Shown in pieces: positions 47,593 through 58,669 of a stretch of 64,000 nucleotides of DNA. Numbering within the stretch: position 1 is the stretch's first letter; each line of letters begins with the position of its first letter. A program made the translations under genes and the position numbers. The stretch spans positions 1,860,001-1,924,000 of the forward strand of contig JAHQIY010000002.1 of NCBI GenBank assembly GCA_019054805.1. The letters are read 5' to 3'. This DNA comes from Brachionus manjavacas (lineage: Eukaryota > Rotifera > Eurotatoria > Ploima > Brachionidae). The notes beneath the pieces are model-generated. The model worked only from the letters and a program-made list of their open reading frames with translations. It was not told where the DNA came from and made no database searches.

Positions 47593-48848
47593 ATCGTTTT
47601 TAACTTTCTTATTATTCTATTTTATTTTATCGAATTTAACTTTAATTTTCTTTTTTTTCTTTTTTTTTTTTTGAAGGAGCTCGGTAGAGATATTTTACTT
47701 TAAATTTTTATTTTATTGCTTTTTATTTTTTAAAATTTTTTAAATTTAAACTCAAGTAGCTTTAGCTCGGTAAGAAAACAATTATATTTTTTAATCTTTT
47801 AGAGCAAATGTAAATAGTCATCTAAGCAATCAATACTGATATATGACTAATTAAAACAGGAGTTCCACAAGGGTCAGTAATTGGTCCACTTCTCATATGA
47901 AGATTTTGCGGACAGATTTAGCATCATATGTTTTAAGCATTTCCATAAATAACATACCAAAAAGAAACAAAACAAACTTCCAATACTCCCGCTTATTTGC
48001 AGATGACTTGACTCTTTTTTTTTTTCAAAAAGAAAAGAAATCTTGAAAACATGATTAATAAGTACCTAAAAGAATTTGAAAAATGTTTTTTTAAATAGAA
48101 ATTGAGAATTACTCTCAAATATGAAATGGATTCTAAAACCAAAAACATTAGCTAAGCTTTACAAATCTTTAATAAGATCAATCTCGGATTATTTTTTTCC
48201 TTGTTAAAATTCATTCTCGGAAACTAATATCAAAAAATACAAGTCATTTACAAGTACTGAATGTCATTGAATCAAAAACAATTAAAAATTTTAAAAACGA
48301 CTCAGACAAACTTTTGAAAGACTAAAACATTGCTTATTGTCTGGAAAACCGGACTTAGCCCGAAAGCGTATCAATTATATCATTATTATTATTAAAATTA
48401 TTTTTATTATTATTATTATTATTTTTATTTAAAATTCAGCATTCGATCTATTTTGAAGCTGAAATATGATACCCCCTACAACTACTTAAAGTCTCAAATC
48501 GACTTTTTAGTTGATTGAAAGATATACCGGGACAGGACTGAATCATACAGCTCCATTGGTCGTCAGACTGATGGATGAATATAGAGAAGGCTCCGAATCT
48601 AGATATATCGAATATCCAACTTCATTGTGTAATTGCTGCCTTACAATTTCTTCTTTTTTATTTGAACTATCAAATATTTAAACATTTCTAAACTCTAGCC
48701 ATTTCAATATATCGTTTTTAATTTTTTTTACTTAAACTTATTTATCCTTTTTTCATTTTATTTCTATTTATTTTATTTTATCTTATTTAACTTTATTTCA
48801 ATTTTTTTATATATTTTCATTCTGAAGGAGCATTAGCTCGCTACAGAT
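47593..48848. repeat. Direct repeats flanking a LINE relic
   Basis: Two similar segments (47593-47690 and 48711-48848) start with ATCGTTTTTAA. Both run through T-rich sequence containing TTTATTTTAT and TTTAACTTTA, then end in TGAAGGAGC plus AGCTCG/GCTCGG. They are about 1.12 kb apart in the same orientation and bracket the reverse-transcriptase relic. Alignment is approximate because of the low-complexity core. Confidence 0.5.
47820..48423 (+). mobile_element. Decayed LINE (non-LTR retrotransposon) fragment
   Basis: The translated text keeps reverse-transcriptase landmarks: GVPQGSVIGPLL (47859-47894) and the catalytic-box remnant LFADDLT around 47993-48013, the latter in a different frame. 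ALYKSLIRSISDY (about 48156-48195) resembles the region after the RT domain in many LINEs. Stops and frameshifts make it inactive. It ends in ATT repeats (48381-48423), a tail type known from several LINE clades. The clade cannot be fixed from such a short relic. Confidence 0.75.
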
Positions 48849-50193
48849 TAACAAATAAGTAAATATTTAGAAAAGAAACTAAAAATTCTTTAATCCAAGC
48901 CTTTTAATGCAAAAAAGATGACAATAAGTATTATTTAAAAAATTCAACAATTAAAATTAATCAAAATAGTCGACAGAATCTTTATTATAACTTTTATATC
49001 TAGCAACTATTTGATAAAAAATCTATTTTCACATTATTTAATGTACAATTAGTAAGTTTCAATCGAATTTTTTTTTTAATATTTAGAATTTCTAAAAATA
49101 TATGAGCAGACTATCTCTTGACTGTAACATCTAAAATTACGATCTTTAGCTAATTTTCATCATTATCTAATAAAAAATATATGTAATAAGCAATAATTAA
49201 TGTTTCATTAATCAGGACTTTTTAAGTTTAAGAAAGGAATCCTTATGTTGGATACAGATGTCTGACAAAATTAAGAATTCGCAATGTTTTTCCATTTTAT
49301 AAATTTATAGGTCGGAACTTTTAGCGTACACAATTTGGCGATGTCAGCTAAATTACATCAAATAAATTACTGGAACCATTTTTTTTATTATTGCGATTAA
49401 TAAAAATTAAGTTCTTAGATACTAAAACAAGCGGTTGATTAGTGTGAATAGCATGACATTAACTAGATCCATTTCATAAATTAGATAAAAAGATAAATTT
49501 TTCGTAGGTTTTTTTAAAATCGAATTCACTTAAATTATTGGAGTATGATAGCCTCAAGCACCATTCAAACTAGTTATATTTTTAAATTAGAGAAAATTTT
49601 AGAAATTTTTATTTTTAAAATATAAAAGATTTCTAGCTTTTGAATAAATTCAAAACAATTTTGACAAAATCTAAATTTTTTTAAGACAAGAAACAGAGAC
49701 ATTCATTTCTTTCATGGTTGAAATGATGAGTCTGGTTAATCGAAAATTTTGGTCAAATTTGAATCAAACAGCTTAAAAATTTTTGTTGAGAAAATTTTGA
49801 AAGAAAATTTAGCATCTTAAATTTATATAATTTAGTATTTTTAATTTCTTTAAATAATTTGATTTAGTCAAAATTTAACATAGAAAAACCCACCTATATA
49901 TTTATAGCTAGAAAAAAGAAAATATTTCTCAAAAGTTCAGAGATCTCTTTTCTTATAAAAAACTGATTTTAACATTAACTAAAGATATGTATATTTATTA
50001 ATTAATTAAAAAATAAAAGAAGAAAACAAAAATTTTTTAAACTATTGCTATAAAATATGAATTAAAACGAATGAAAACTAAAAAGAAAGTTTTTTCCGTT
50101 CTGAATTTTTATTTTAAAAAAGTCTGGAACCTCCGTATTGATTTAAAATAATTTTTGAGCATAAACTTTTTTGAAATTAATTTTAAAAGATTA

Positions 50194-50199
50194 TTTATT
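50194..50199 (-). terminator. Poly(A) signal of KTI12
   Basis: AATAAA on the minus strand lies about 22 bases after the KTI12 stop codon. Confidence 0.5.
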
Positions 50200-50220
50200 G
50201 ATATTTATTTAAAAAATTCA

Positions 50221-51761
50221 CTATAAAATTAGATTATTTATGTATTCGACAAACATATTTGAGACTTTTGAGGCATCCGACGGTGGATGCATTTTAATAT
50301 AAGTCAAAAACTGTTGTCTCCATCTACGAAGTTCTGCCAGATTAACAGGTCGTAGTAACTTTATCTTAAGAAAATTTAAAATTTGACTAAATAAAACAAC
50401 ATTTAGCAATTCTTTTTTACTTTTTCGGTCGCTCCAGGAACTGACACTTCATTACTGGCTAATTGGTTGTTTTGTAAAGTTAGTATGTGCTAAAAAATAA
50501 TTTAAACAAAATAAAGAAAATTTAAAATTTTTGAATTTACTGTTATTATTTCTTGGGTTGTTTTGTCAAGGTTATGCAAAAACGTTGTGTCAGATAAAGG
50601 TTTCTTAAAAAAAAGATAGTTCAAATTTTTGATTATTAATAATGCATTTTTTGATCTATCGATCATTATTATTTAGGAATAAAAATTAAAAAAAAAAATG
50701 TCAAAGGATCTAAATAAAATCTTGCTTAATATATAATGACACTTGTTTTAAATTAAAAGAATCAAAAATATTTATAAACATGAAGCCAAATTTATTTCAT
50801 TTTAGCCCTAATAATCAAAAAAAAATCTGAATAAATTTTTTCTTAAAAATATTTGAAAACTTTGTCAAGACTTAACCTTAGACTTGAAAATAGAGTAATA
50901 TTTTTTTTAACCAAGTATGGTTTACCGAAATCAACAAAATCAACAATTTCAATTTATTTTAGATTTAAATCTTACATTTAAAGTGCTTTTGTTGGGTGGT
51001 GGCGCTTGTTTGTTTAGAAGAGTATTTGCTATTTCTTCAAAAGGTAACTCTTCACCTGGGTTGACCACAAACAGTGTCGAATCCCATCTATTTTTTGACT
51101 CTGGTGGCTCAAATCTCATGCATAAAGCTTGAATTCTTAAAAAAAATAAACTCTGACTTGTATTATCAAAAAAAATTTGATTACATTTCGTTATCATATA
51201 AATCACCAGATTTTTTCTTTTTGTTCAGTTCCTTGCATTCTTCTATCGTCCGATTTGGAAAGATCTCAAAAAATTTTGATAAATTAAAGAAATGATTCGT
51301 TTGGGAAATGCTTACCACACATTGAGGAGTTTGGTAGAGTTTAGATATGCAAAATAATTCATATCTATATCCCTTTATGTAATTCAAATAGTCTAGAATA
51401 ACTATATCCTCTTTAGACATAAATTTTTGAACTTCGGACTTGAGATTTCCTCTCAGCTCTTTTTCACGACCAGAATCTAAAAAAGGATGCTTATAAATTT
51501 GAGTTAAAGAAAAAACACTCTTAAGTTTATTTTAAGAATATGCTGCCAAAACGTAAAAACTTGGACAGGTTTAATTTTTTTTTTAAATGTAATTAAAAAG
51601 CTAAAAAATTTACCAAGGTAAACAGAGTTTTTGTCTTTCATAAATGGATTTTCGTCCAGAATTACAACATTTTTATTTAGTGAACGAAAATAATCAGCTA
51701 ATTTATTGGCATAGAAAGTCTTGCCACTGCTGGGCAAACCACACATCATCACAAAGGGCAT
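50221..51761 (-). CDS. KTI12: KTI12, Elongator-associated tRNA carrier
   Basis: ATPase that binds tRNA and is needed for Elongator-dependent modification of wobble uridines. Seven minus-strand exons: 51761-51614, 51476-51316, 51264-51185, 51135-50976, 50603-50541, 50489-50421 and 50364-50221. They join in frame to 274 residues. The P-loop is GLPSSGKT at 8-15. Family blocks follow in order: VYLGDSGREKELRGNLKSEV, VILDYLNYIKGYRYELFCIS, LCMRFEPPESKNRWDSTLF, NKQAPPPNKST, TTFLHNLDKTTQEI and NLAELRRWRQQFLTYIKMHP. It is similar in length to fungal KTI12 and shorter than human (354), whose central loop is expanded. Introns range from about 45 to 370 bases. The exon 2 acceptor was chosen because it restores the conserved GDSxREK. 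Identification is secure; the exon 3 acceptor is the least certain. Confidence 0.95.
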
Positions 51762-52337
51762 TTTTCTTAAAATAATTATTCAAACTTAAATTTTGTTTTC
51801 TTATTAAAATTTTAAGCTTATAAAGACAAATTTTAAAAGTAACATTTAAAAATCTATCAATTTGTACGTTAATTGGGTTCAGTTTATTAAAAAGATTTTT
51901 TCTAATAAATTTCAATTAATGTTAATTCTGTATTTTTTTAAATTTAAACGCATGAAGAAATGAAAAACTGGTGACAAATTGGTCTGATTGCCACGTTACA
52001 GGCCACCAGTTTGATTGTAAATTGACTAAATTTTAATTATGTTTATTTTCAAAATAATAAGCTGGTTAAATTTCCAACTCAAAGTAATTTAAAAAAAATA
52101 TAATTCTTAAGTTTATTGATGTATAATTTGGACCGATTCTTGAATATTATTTTTTTAATTTTCAAAAAAAGAAAATTAAAGCCAAATACAATAAATTGAT
52201 AAAATAGTTTGTCACGATTTGATGAAAATTTTATCATGGCATCAATGAGACCAATTAATGAAAAAATTACAAATTAAAAACTTTGGCCCATCTATTACTA
52301 ATAAAATGAGTTTTTTTTAATTTTATTTTACATTTAT
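51762..52337. other. Spacer between NUP50 and KTI12
   Basis: About 575 bases, with both neighbours transcribed leftward. It contains the NUP50 poly(A) signal and, around 51965-52012, an inverted pair AAACTGGTG/CACCAGTTT some 210 bases upstream of the KTI12 start. No gene seen. Confidence 0.55.
52322..52327 (-). terminator. Poly(A) signal of NUP50
   Basis: AATAAA on the minus strand, about 11 bases beyond the NUP50 stop codon. Confidence 0.5.
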
Positions 52338-54607
52338 TCATTTTTTGAATTCATTTAACTTTTCAAGAAGTTCGTCAGCATCTTCTGGAGTTTTAACTTT
52401 GAACAAAAATTTGCACGGGCTAGTATTGCTCACTCCTGGTATTTCTGGATTAGGCACACAAACATACGACACATCTTTGGGGCCTATTTTACTAATTGGA
52501 AAAACTTTGGACAATTTTACATTAAGCAAAATATTGGCAAGTGTGGTATCTGCTCGAATAACTAATTGAGTACTTTCATTATCTTTAGTCGGTTTAATGA
52601 ACAAATTTCCGATACCTCTATCCACAAATTTTTTCTCTTTTTCACTAAAATAATACAGCTTCATTCTTTTTTCGTAAACAGACCCTTCCTCTTTGACATT
52701 GCTCGATTCTGGTTTGGGTGGTTCATAAGGCTCTTCTTCACCTTCTGCGTCCCCACCGGCCGCCGGAGTTCCCGTTCCAAAAGAAATTCCTGCTCCGAAT
52801 GGGCTCGGTGTTGTACCGAAAATACTTTTTGTGTCTCCACTCAGTTGTGTTGATGAAAAAATACTTTTTCTGTCTGAAGAGCCGAAAGAAAAAAGGTCTT
52901 TTTGAGCCGAAGAAGTGGTTGACGAAGGTGCATTAAAACTAAATGGTGTAGCTTTCAAAGTTTGAAATGATGAACTGTCAGATGATTTTTCTTCTTCCAC
53001 TTTTTCTTCGCTTTTTTTTAAGCTAGAAAAAATTCCTCCTTGTGTTTGACCGAATGTGAATTTTTTAGACCCTTCATCGGCATTTTTTTCCTCTTTTTTC
53101 TCAGTGCTCTCTTCTTCTTTCTTTTTCAAACTTGAAAAAAAACCAACAGTCGCAGGAGTAAATGAAAACTTTTTAGATTCATCCTGAGACTTTTCTTCTT
53201 CTTTATTTTCAATACTTTCATCATTTTTTGTTGTACTGCTCTCAGATTCTGGTGCCATAGATGAGCTAAATTTGAATAAAGATGTTGTACTTGAGAAATT
53301 TCCGGTAAACTGAGAAAATAAGGTCTTGGACTGATTAGTCTCGGTATTTTGCTTCTGGTCAACTTTATCAGCAGTTTCAAAACTTGTGGTTATTTTAGGT
53401 AAAGTGATTTGAGCAGGCAAAGAAGGAGTTTTTTCTAATTCTTTAGATTCATTAATTATTTTAGTCTCTATTGTTGATTTTTTAAAAAAAGAGTCATTAT
53501 CTTCTCCGGATGAAGCAACTGATCCAAATTTGAATGTCTCTTTGGTATTGGTATCGAAAGATATGGGATAGAAAGGCTGATTAGCCGATTTGAATAAAAT
53601 TGAAGATTTTTTATTCGAGTCAACAATGTCCTTGTTTTCCTTTGCTTTATCTTCAATTATTATATCAGGCTTTTCTGTACTATCTTTGTGGCCATTTGTA
53701 CCATTAATTGGTAGCTTAGTACCATTTGTTAACTTGTCAATTGATTCTGGAGCTTTTTCGCTTTTTTTAAACGAACCAGGAAAGAAATTTTTTTCTAAAA
53801 GAATTAGGTAGTTAAAATAGTCAACAAATACTGGGGTCAGTAGAACCAATGGACTTTCTTCGACATGTTTACTGATCCATTTGGATATGTGCCGATTCAA
53901 TTCGGCCAAAAGGCAAGCATATTTTGTCTCTTGGTCTGAGCTTTCATCAGATTCATTTAACACCTCAATTGGGAGCTTGTACGAACGCTTGTTAGAACCG
54001 TAACATCGTTCGTATAGATCGTTTAGTTCAGTTATGAATTTAAGTTCATTTTCACTGATGTTTTTGTTTTTTGGCAAATTTTCATGCTTATCTGATTCTG
54101 TATTTGGTTTGGCAAATAATCCTGAATCAACTGTTGATTCCGGTTTAGCGCCATTTAATTTCCAAGATTCTGACCGAGAAGGCTTAGATTCTTCAGTGGT
54201 AGCTGTGGAAGTGAGTGACGAAGCTGGTTGAAAAGCAGTAAATCCTGTAAAACCGGAAAAAACACTCAGGCCGGTTTTTTCATCAGTGGATGACTTTGTA
54301 ATGAAAGAAAAAGGCTGAAAAGGAATCAATCAATTGATTGCTAAAATTGTTTTTAGGGAAGAACTATTTACTGAAGGTGAAGATAGGTTTGATTCAACTG
54401 CAGTGCCAACTCTCCGCTTAGCGACTAGCTTTTTACGTGATTTGATTTCGACTTTTTGTTCTTCATCCAAGGCTGTCTTGAATAAAAAAATTCTGTTTGA
54501 ATCAATAGATTCTAAAGTCTATTTACTTCTTCAATTCCTTCCTCTTCGGATTCTTCGTCAGTATCGTATCTAGTTTTATGTTCAAGATTAGTTCTACGTT
54601 TTCCCAT
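52338..54607 (-). CDS. NUP50: Nucleoporin NUP50
   Basis: Mobile nuclear-basket nucleoporin that helps importin-alpha/beta release cargo and recycle. Exons 54607-54527, 54476-54372 and 54314-52338 join in frame to 720 residues, longer than human NUP50 (468). The N-terminus MGKRRTNLEHKTRYDTDEES followed by RKKLVAKRR matches the NUP50 importin-alpha-binding segment, basic patches included. The middle is Ser/Lys/Glu-rich with scattered FG sites (FKFGS, FTFGQ, FSFGSS, IFGTTPSPFGAGISFGTG). The C-terminal ~115 residues are a Ran-binding domain: KLYYFSEKEKKFVDRGIGNL, LVIRADTTLANILLNV, VCVPNPEIPG and FLFKVKTPEDADELLEKL. The long third exon has no initiator ATG at its 5' end, which is why the two upstream exons are needed. 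Near-repeats such as GFFSSLKKKEEE and GIFSSLKKSEEK suggest internal duplication. It is 577 bases upstream of KTI12 on the same strand. Confidence 0.92.
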
Positions 54608-55154
54608 ATTGAACAATAGTTAAATTCTTTTTTTATCTTCCAATTAATTATATTTAATTGATGCGAAAATATTTTTACTTTAATGAAAAAGTTCAAATTA
54701 TTTAAAGGAAAAAAAGCTTTTGAGCATGATAGTAAGAACATTTTGAAAGTTTAAATATTGTTTATTAGAGAATGTGTTGAAAATGAGCTTAATTTTATGA
54801 TTTAATTTAATAGAAAAACTAACTAGCAATTTCATTAAAAATTGTTGAAATTTCAAAATTTTTTCCAATTTTGTTTTGTTTTTACTTTCAAGCTCACAAC
54901 TAACATCACTTTGAACTAGATTTCTTAACTTTTAAAATTGTTATTTTCTCTAAACTAATGGAAGCAAATAAATTTCAGCGAGCTACATTTGTCTTCTCCT
55001 AATTTCCCTTGCATGTTTATTGATAGAATAATGGGTGATTAAAAAAAAATTGATAAATTTCACCATGTAAAACTTAAGATCAACTTTTTTAATAATCAAT
55101 TATATTAATTTTTACAAAAAAAGAATAGCCTAATATTAGTAGTATTTAAAATTT

Positions 55155-55323
55155 CCGCATAGTTTAAAACTATGCGGAGCGCTTTGTTGGTGAACGCGCG
55201 ATCATCTGGAATCTTTTTAAGATTCTTACTTCGGCATTTTAAATCGCTTGAAGGGGCAGGAATGATTGTTTCACGTCTAAAATATATGTAGTTATTCCTT
55301 CAAGCGATTTAAAATGCCGAAGT
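55155..55323. repeat. Palindrome plus perfect 27-base inverted repeat
   Basis: CCGCATAGTTT and AAACTATGCGG flank a single base (55155-55177). Immediately after, a 27-base segment at 55228-55254 (core TTCGGCATTTTAAATCGC) is repeated exactly in reverse complement at 55297-55323, with a 42-base loop. Such perfection in an otherwise AT-rich decaying spacer suggests a recent insertion or a functional hairpin. Confidence 0.85.
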
Positions 55324-55861
55324 TGAGGTCAAGTTCAACTAAAGGATGTATAAATGATTACATAAAAGGAATAGAAATGCATGTGATTATATGACATAAA
55401 TTACATAGAGGCGTAGTGAATTTTGATAAAAAAATCAAAAATAAAATATGCAAAAAGCCAAAGCTTTAATTCAGATCGACCGAAAAATGCTCTGTAAATT
55501 TTACAACAGGTACACCCTTTTTGCTACCAATATACTGATTCTGCGAAGTTCTGCGATTAAACTTTAAAATTCAGTCGATTGCGAATTTAATATGTTAAAT
55601 TATTATAAATAAAACTCAATTTTAAGTGGTGGTACAGAGAATCATCACAATTTACAGAACATGCTTTGGTAAGTTCGAGCTAAAGCTATGACGTTTTTTA
55701 TATCCTATTTTTGCTTTTTTTGACAAAATTTACAATAGAACAATTGAACAAAAAATTCTAAAATTTAAAAATATCAAAATGTAAGAATCTAAAATTATTT
55801 ACATTTTGCCATTATAGGGGCATTATGAAATCGGTTTTGTTACTGATTTCGTTTTGTTACT

Positions 55862-56130
55862 GAAGTCAAAAAAAAGTAATTTTAAAGTCTTTTAAAAGTC
55901 AATTCATTTGACTTGATTTTTTTTTTAATTTTGTTTTTAAATATCAAAAAAAGAAAAAATAAACATTCAGTGTTCGACATCAACATTTAATTTAAAAAAA
56001 AAGCTACATCTTTCGAAAAAAAAATATTATTTTTTTCTCTAAATTTTTCAATTTTAGTGACTTTTTTTTTTAAAAAAATTTAATATCAAGTCATATGACT
56101 TGACTTTACTTTGACTTAATGCCCAAGTCT
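55862..56130. repeat. Degenerate foldback repeat
   Basis: AAAAGTCAATTCATTTGACTTGAT near 55896-55921 is matched in reverse by ATCAAGTCATATGACTTGACTTT near 56084-56110. The right arm contains a perfect 18-base palindrome TCAAGTCATATGACTTGA (56086-56103). Limits are approximate. Confidence 0.45.
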
Positions 56131-56169
56131 GTGCATAACATATTTTTCTCTTTAACGTAACCGGTCAGT

Positions 56170-56208
<39 letters not shown>
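56170..56208 (+). repeat. (TAG)n microsatellite
   Basis: Thirteen uninterrupted trinucleotide units of TAG, followed by a variant unit GAG. Likely polymorphic in length. Confidence 0.95.
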
Positions 56209-56439
56209 GAGTATGCTGTTATCAGTTTCCTGATGCAGTGCCTAATACGAGACAGCATTACATCACAATTTACTGACTATCCATCTTTGTTTATTTATTA
56301 AAATTTAATAAATTACTTGGGAAAAATAGTATAATTAAATTATTTTTTGATTTGTTTTTGAATTTCTATGCCCTCTCTTGTTCTGTTCGCTCTAGAATGT
56401 GGGTTTGATTGCTCACTGTGTCCAGCATGCTTAAATTAA

Positions 56440-56575
56440 TGGACATGAATTACTTTTGTGTGGTCGACGGACATTTTGCATTGATTCTTTATTCATTCTG
56501 GAATATCATTGATGAATAATACGGAGTTGAGGGGTCGAAGGACTGAGCCCTGTGGATCACCACTTATTAGTTGTG
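56440..56575 (-). mobile_element. Decayed LINE reverse-transcriptase fragment
   Basis: On the minus strand a frame reads GDPQGSVLRPLNSVLFINDIPE (56561 leftward). It is close to the [21 protein letters not shown] block of CR1/Jockey-like reverse transcriptases. After a stop it continues with CKMSVDHTKVI, a decayed form of the catalytic FADDTKV box. It is too short and mutated to be active. Confidence 0.7.
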
Positions 56576-57341
56576 AACTAAAACTTTTTTAATTAAAAAC
56601 TAATTTTTAGTTCAAAATGGTTAAGAAAAGGAATTAAATAAAATCTTTTTTAAAAATGAGTTCAAAATCTAGACACTACCCAAATCATAAACCGTAGTAT
56701 CTGGCACATTAATTTTTGATATTTATGAAATTTATTTATAAAATTTTTTTCACATGATCTATCCCAAGAATTGTAAAAAAAATTATCAACTTTAATTAAA
56801 AAGAAAATCATTGCGATTGATGGAATCTGACGAAGGTTATTAAACTCCAAATCTAATGTGTAAGACTTCAGTTTATGATTTGAGGCACTTTGTTGAAAAA
56901 ATTTTTTTTGTGATTTTAATAAATCAATAATGCTTTTTCTGTCCTTTTTTAAAGATGGATTTAAATGAAAATTGTATTTTTTTAATATTTTTTAATTTTA
57001 TTTTCAATTAAAATTAATCACATATTCTAAATTTTATTCAAGAAATTATCTTGATTCGTCTCGATTTAACAAGAAAGCTTTTGTTTAGATTTTTAGCTTC
57101 ATTGTTTATTTTTAACTTAATTTTCATCAGTCAAATTCAAAAAAAAATGTTTAGCAAACATCAATTGAACCAGCTTAAACGAAGAACTTTTGTTTCTATA
57201 GTTTCAAAAATATATTTCTTTGCCCAAAACTAATATATGCATTGAACACATTTTAGTTATTATATTTTAAAATTCAAATTTCTGTATTTTAATATAAAAT
57301 TTTTCACATAGTAAAAAGTTCTAGAAACTCAATCATATCAA

Positions 57342-58669
57342 ATGGATAAACCACAAATAATTTTGTACGCCCAGAAATCTCTAAATTACACTTTGTTTGA
57401 TTGTAAATGGATTCCATACAGCGCTAAATTTGTTCTTCTCGGCAATCATGCTCGTGGAACTGGCGCTATTCAAATTTACGAATTGGAATCTGGCGATGTC
57501 AAACTTGTCAAAGAAGTAAATAATTTTATCTTGGTTTTTCTTTTGAGATTTTTTTATTCTATTAAAGACTGAAAAATTAAAAGCATTTAAATGTGGTACA
57601 TTTGGAGCATCTAAAGTTGAGACCCGTCATTTAGCCACGGGCGATTTTGACGGAAACCTAAATATTTGGTAAAATCTGAACACAATCAAATACTAATTTT
57701 TAATTAATGTTGATTTAAATCTAGGGATCTTGAAAAAATGGAAACACCGGTTTATTCGGTTAAAGCTCACAAAGAAATAATAAATGCCATTGATGGGGTT
57801 GGTGGATTGGGAATAGGTGAAGGTGCCCCTGAAATTGTCACGGCAAGCAGAGATGGTTTAAAAAAAATTAAACAAAAATATTTATTTAATCCTTTTGATT
57901 AGGATCTGTCAAAATATGGGATCCGAGACAAAAAGATTTGCCAGTGGCAGTGATTGAAGCAGCCGAAACCGAAACAAAAAGAGATGCTTGGACTGCTTGT
58001 TTTGGTAAGTCTTTAGTCTTATTTTAACAAAAAGAATGCATTTTTCTTGCTAAAGGCCATTCTTACAATTCACATGAGCGTGCAGTGTGTTCAGGTTATG
58101 ACAATGGAGACATAAAATTATTCGACTTGAGAAATATGTGTTTAAAATGGGAAACTAATGTAAAAAATGGAGTTTGTAGCCTTGAATTTGACAGAAAAGA
58201 TATAATAATGAACAAGCTCTTGGCAACAACGCTTGAATCAAAAATACATGTGTATGATATGCGAACTCAAAACGATGCTAATGAAGGGTTTGTAAAAGTA
58301 ACAGAAAAGGCTCATGATTCGACCGTATGGCTTGGTAAGCATCTTCCACAGAATAGAGAAATTTTTATGACCTGTGGTGGAGGTGGTTCAATGTATTTAT
58401 GGAAATAGTGAGTTCAAAAATTATTTTTTATTGATCAACTCTAATTTGAAATATTTTTTAGCAATTATCCATCTAGTCGAGTTACTAAAGACTCGAATGG
58501 AGATGAAATGGGAGTACCTGGAACATTATCTCTTCTGCAAAATGTTGGATTATCATCTCAACCAATTTCCGGATTTGATTGGAGTCCTGATAAATTAGGT
58601 CTGGCGGTTTCTACTTCATTCGACCAAACCGTTAGAGTTACTGTTTGTACCAAACTTAATACCATCTAA
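57342..58669 (+). CDS. DNAAF10: DNAAF10 (WDR92/Monad), axonemal dynein assembly factor
   Basis: Cytoplasmic WD40 protein that works with the R2TP/RUVBL-type co-chaperones in pre-assembly of ciliary dynein arms. Six exons, 57342-57515, 57568-57668, 57725-57855, 57903-58004, 58056-58407 and 58462-58669, join in frame to 355 residues (human 357). Conserved blocks include [43 protein letters not shown]-like [89 protein letters not shown] and [20 protein letters not shown]. Introns are 47-56 bases. Its presence is strong evidence that the organism builds motile cilia. Identification is secure. Confidence 0.97.

Larger units (their letters stand above)
45852..50220. other. 4.4-kb repeat-rich intergenic region
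   Basis: No intact gene. It holds an inverted/tandem repeat array (46962-47430), paired direct repeats (47593-47690 and 48711-48848) and, between them, a decayed LINE reverse transcriptase with an (ATT)n tail. A segment at about 48470-48650 is less AT-rich and carries no recognised motif. The remainder is plain AT-rich spacer. Confidence 0.6.
54608..57341. other. Divergent intergenic region with repeats
   Basis: Non-coding region between NUP50 and DNAAF10. It contains a perfect palindrome and a perfect 27-base inverted repeat (55155-55323), a looser foldback at about 55862-56130, a TAG microsatellite, and a LINE relic on the minus strand at about 56440-56575. No intact gene was seen. Confidence 0.6.

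Noticed and set aside
48470..48650. Less AT-rich segment after the LINE tail as a gene fragment
   Set aside because: A short frame exists but no motif was recognised; more likely another repeat relic.
57051..57233. 60-codon frame upstream of DNAAF10
   Set aside because: Random AT-rich composition, no link to the DNAAF10 N-terminus, which aligns from its own ATG.
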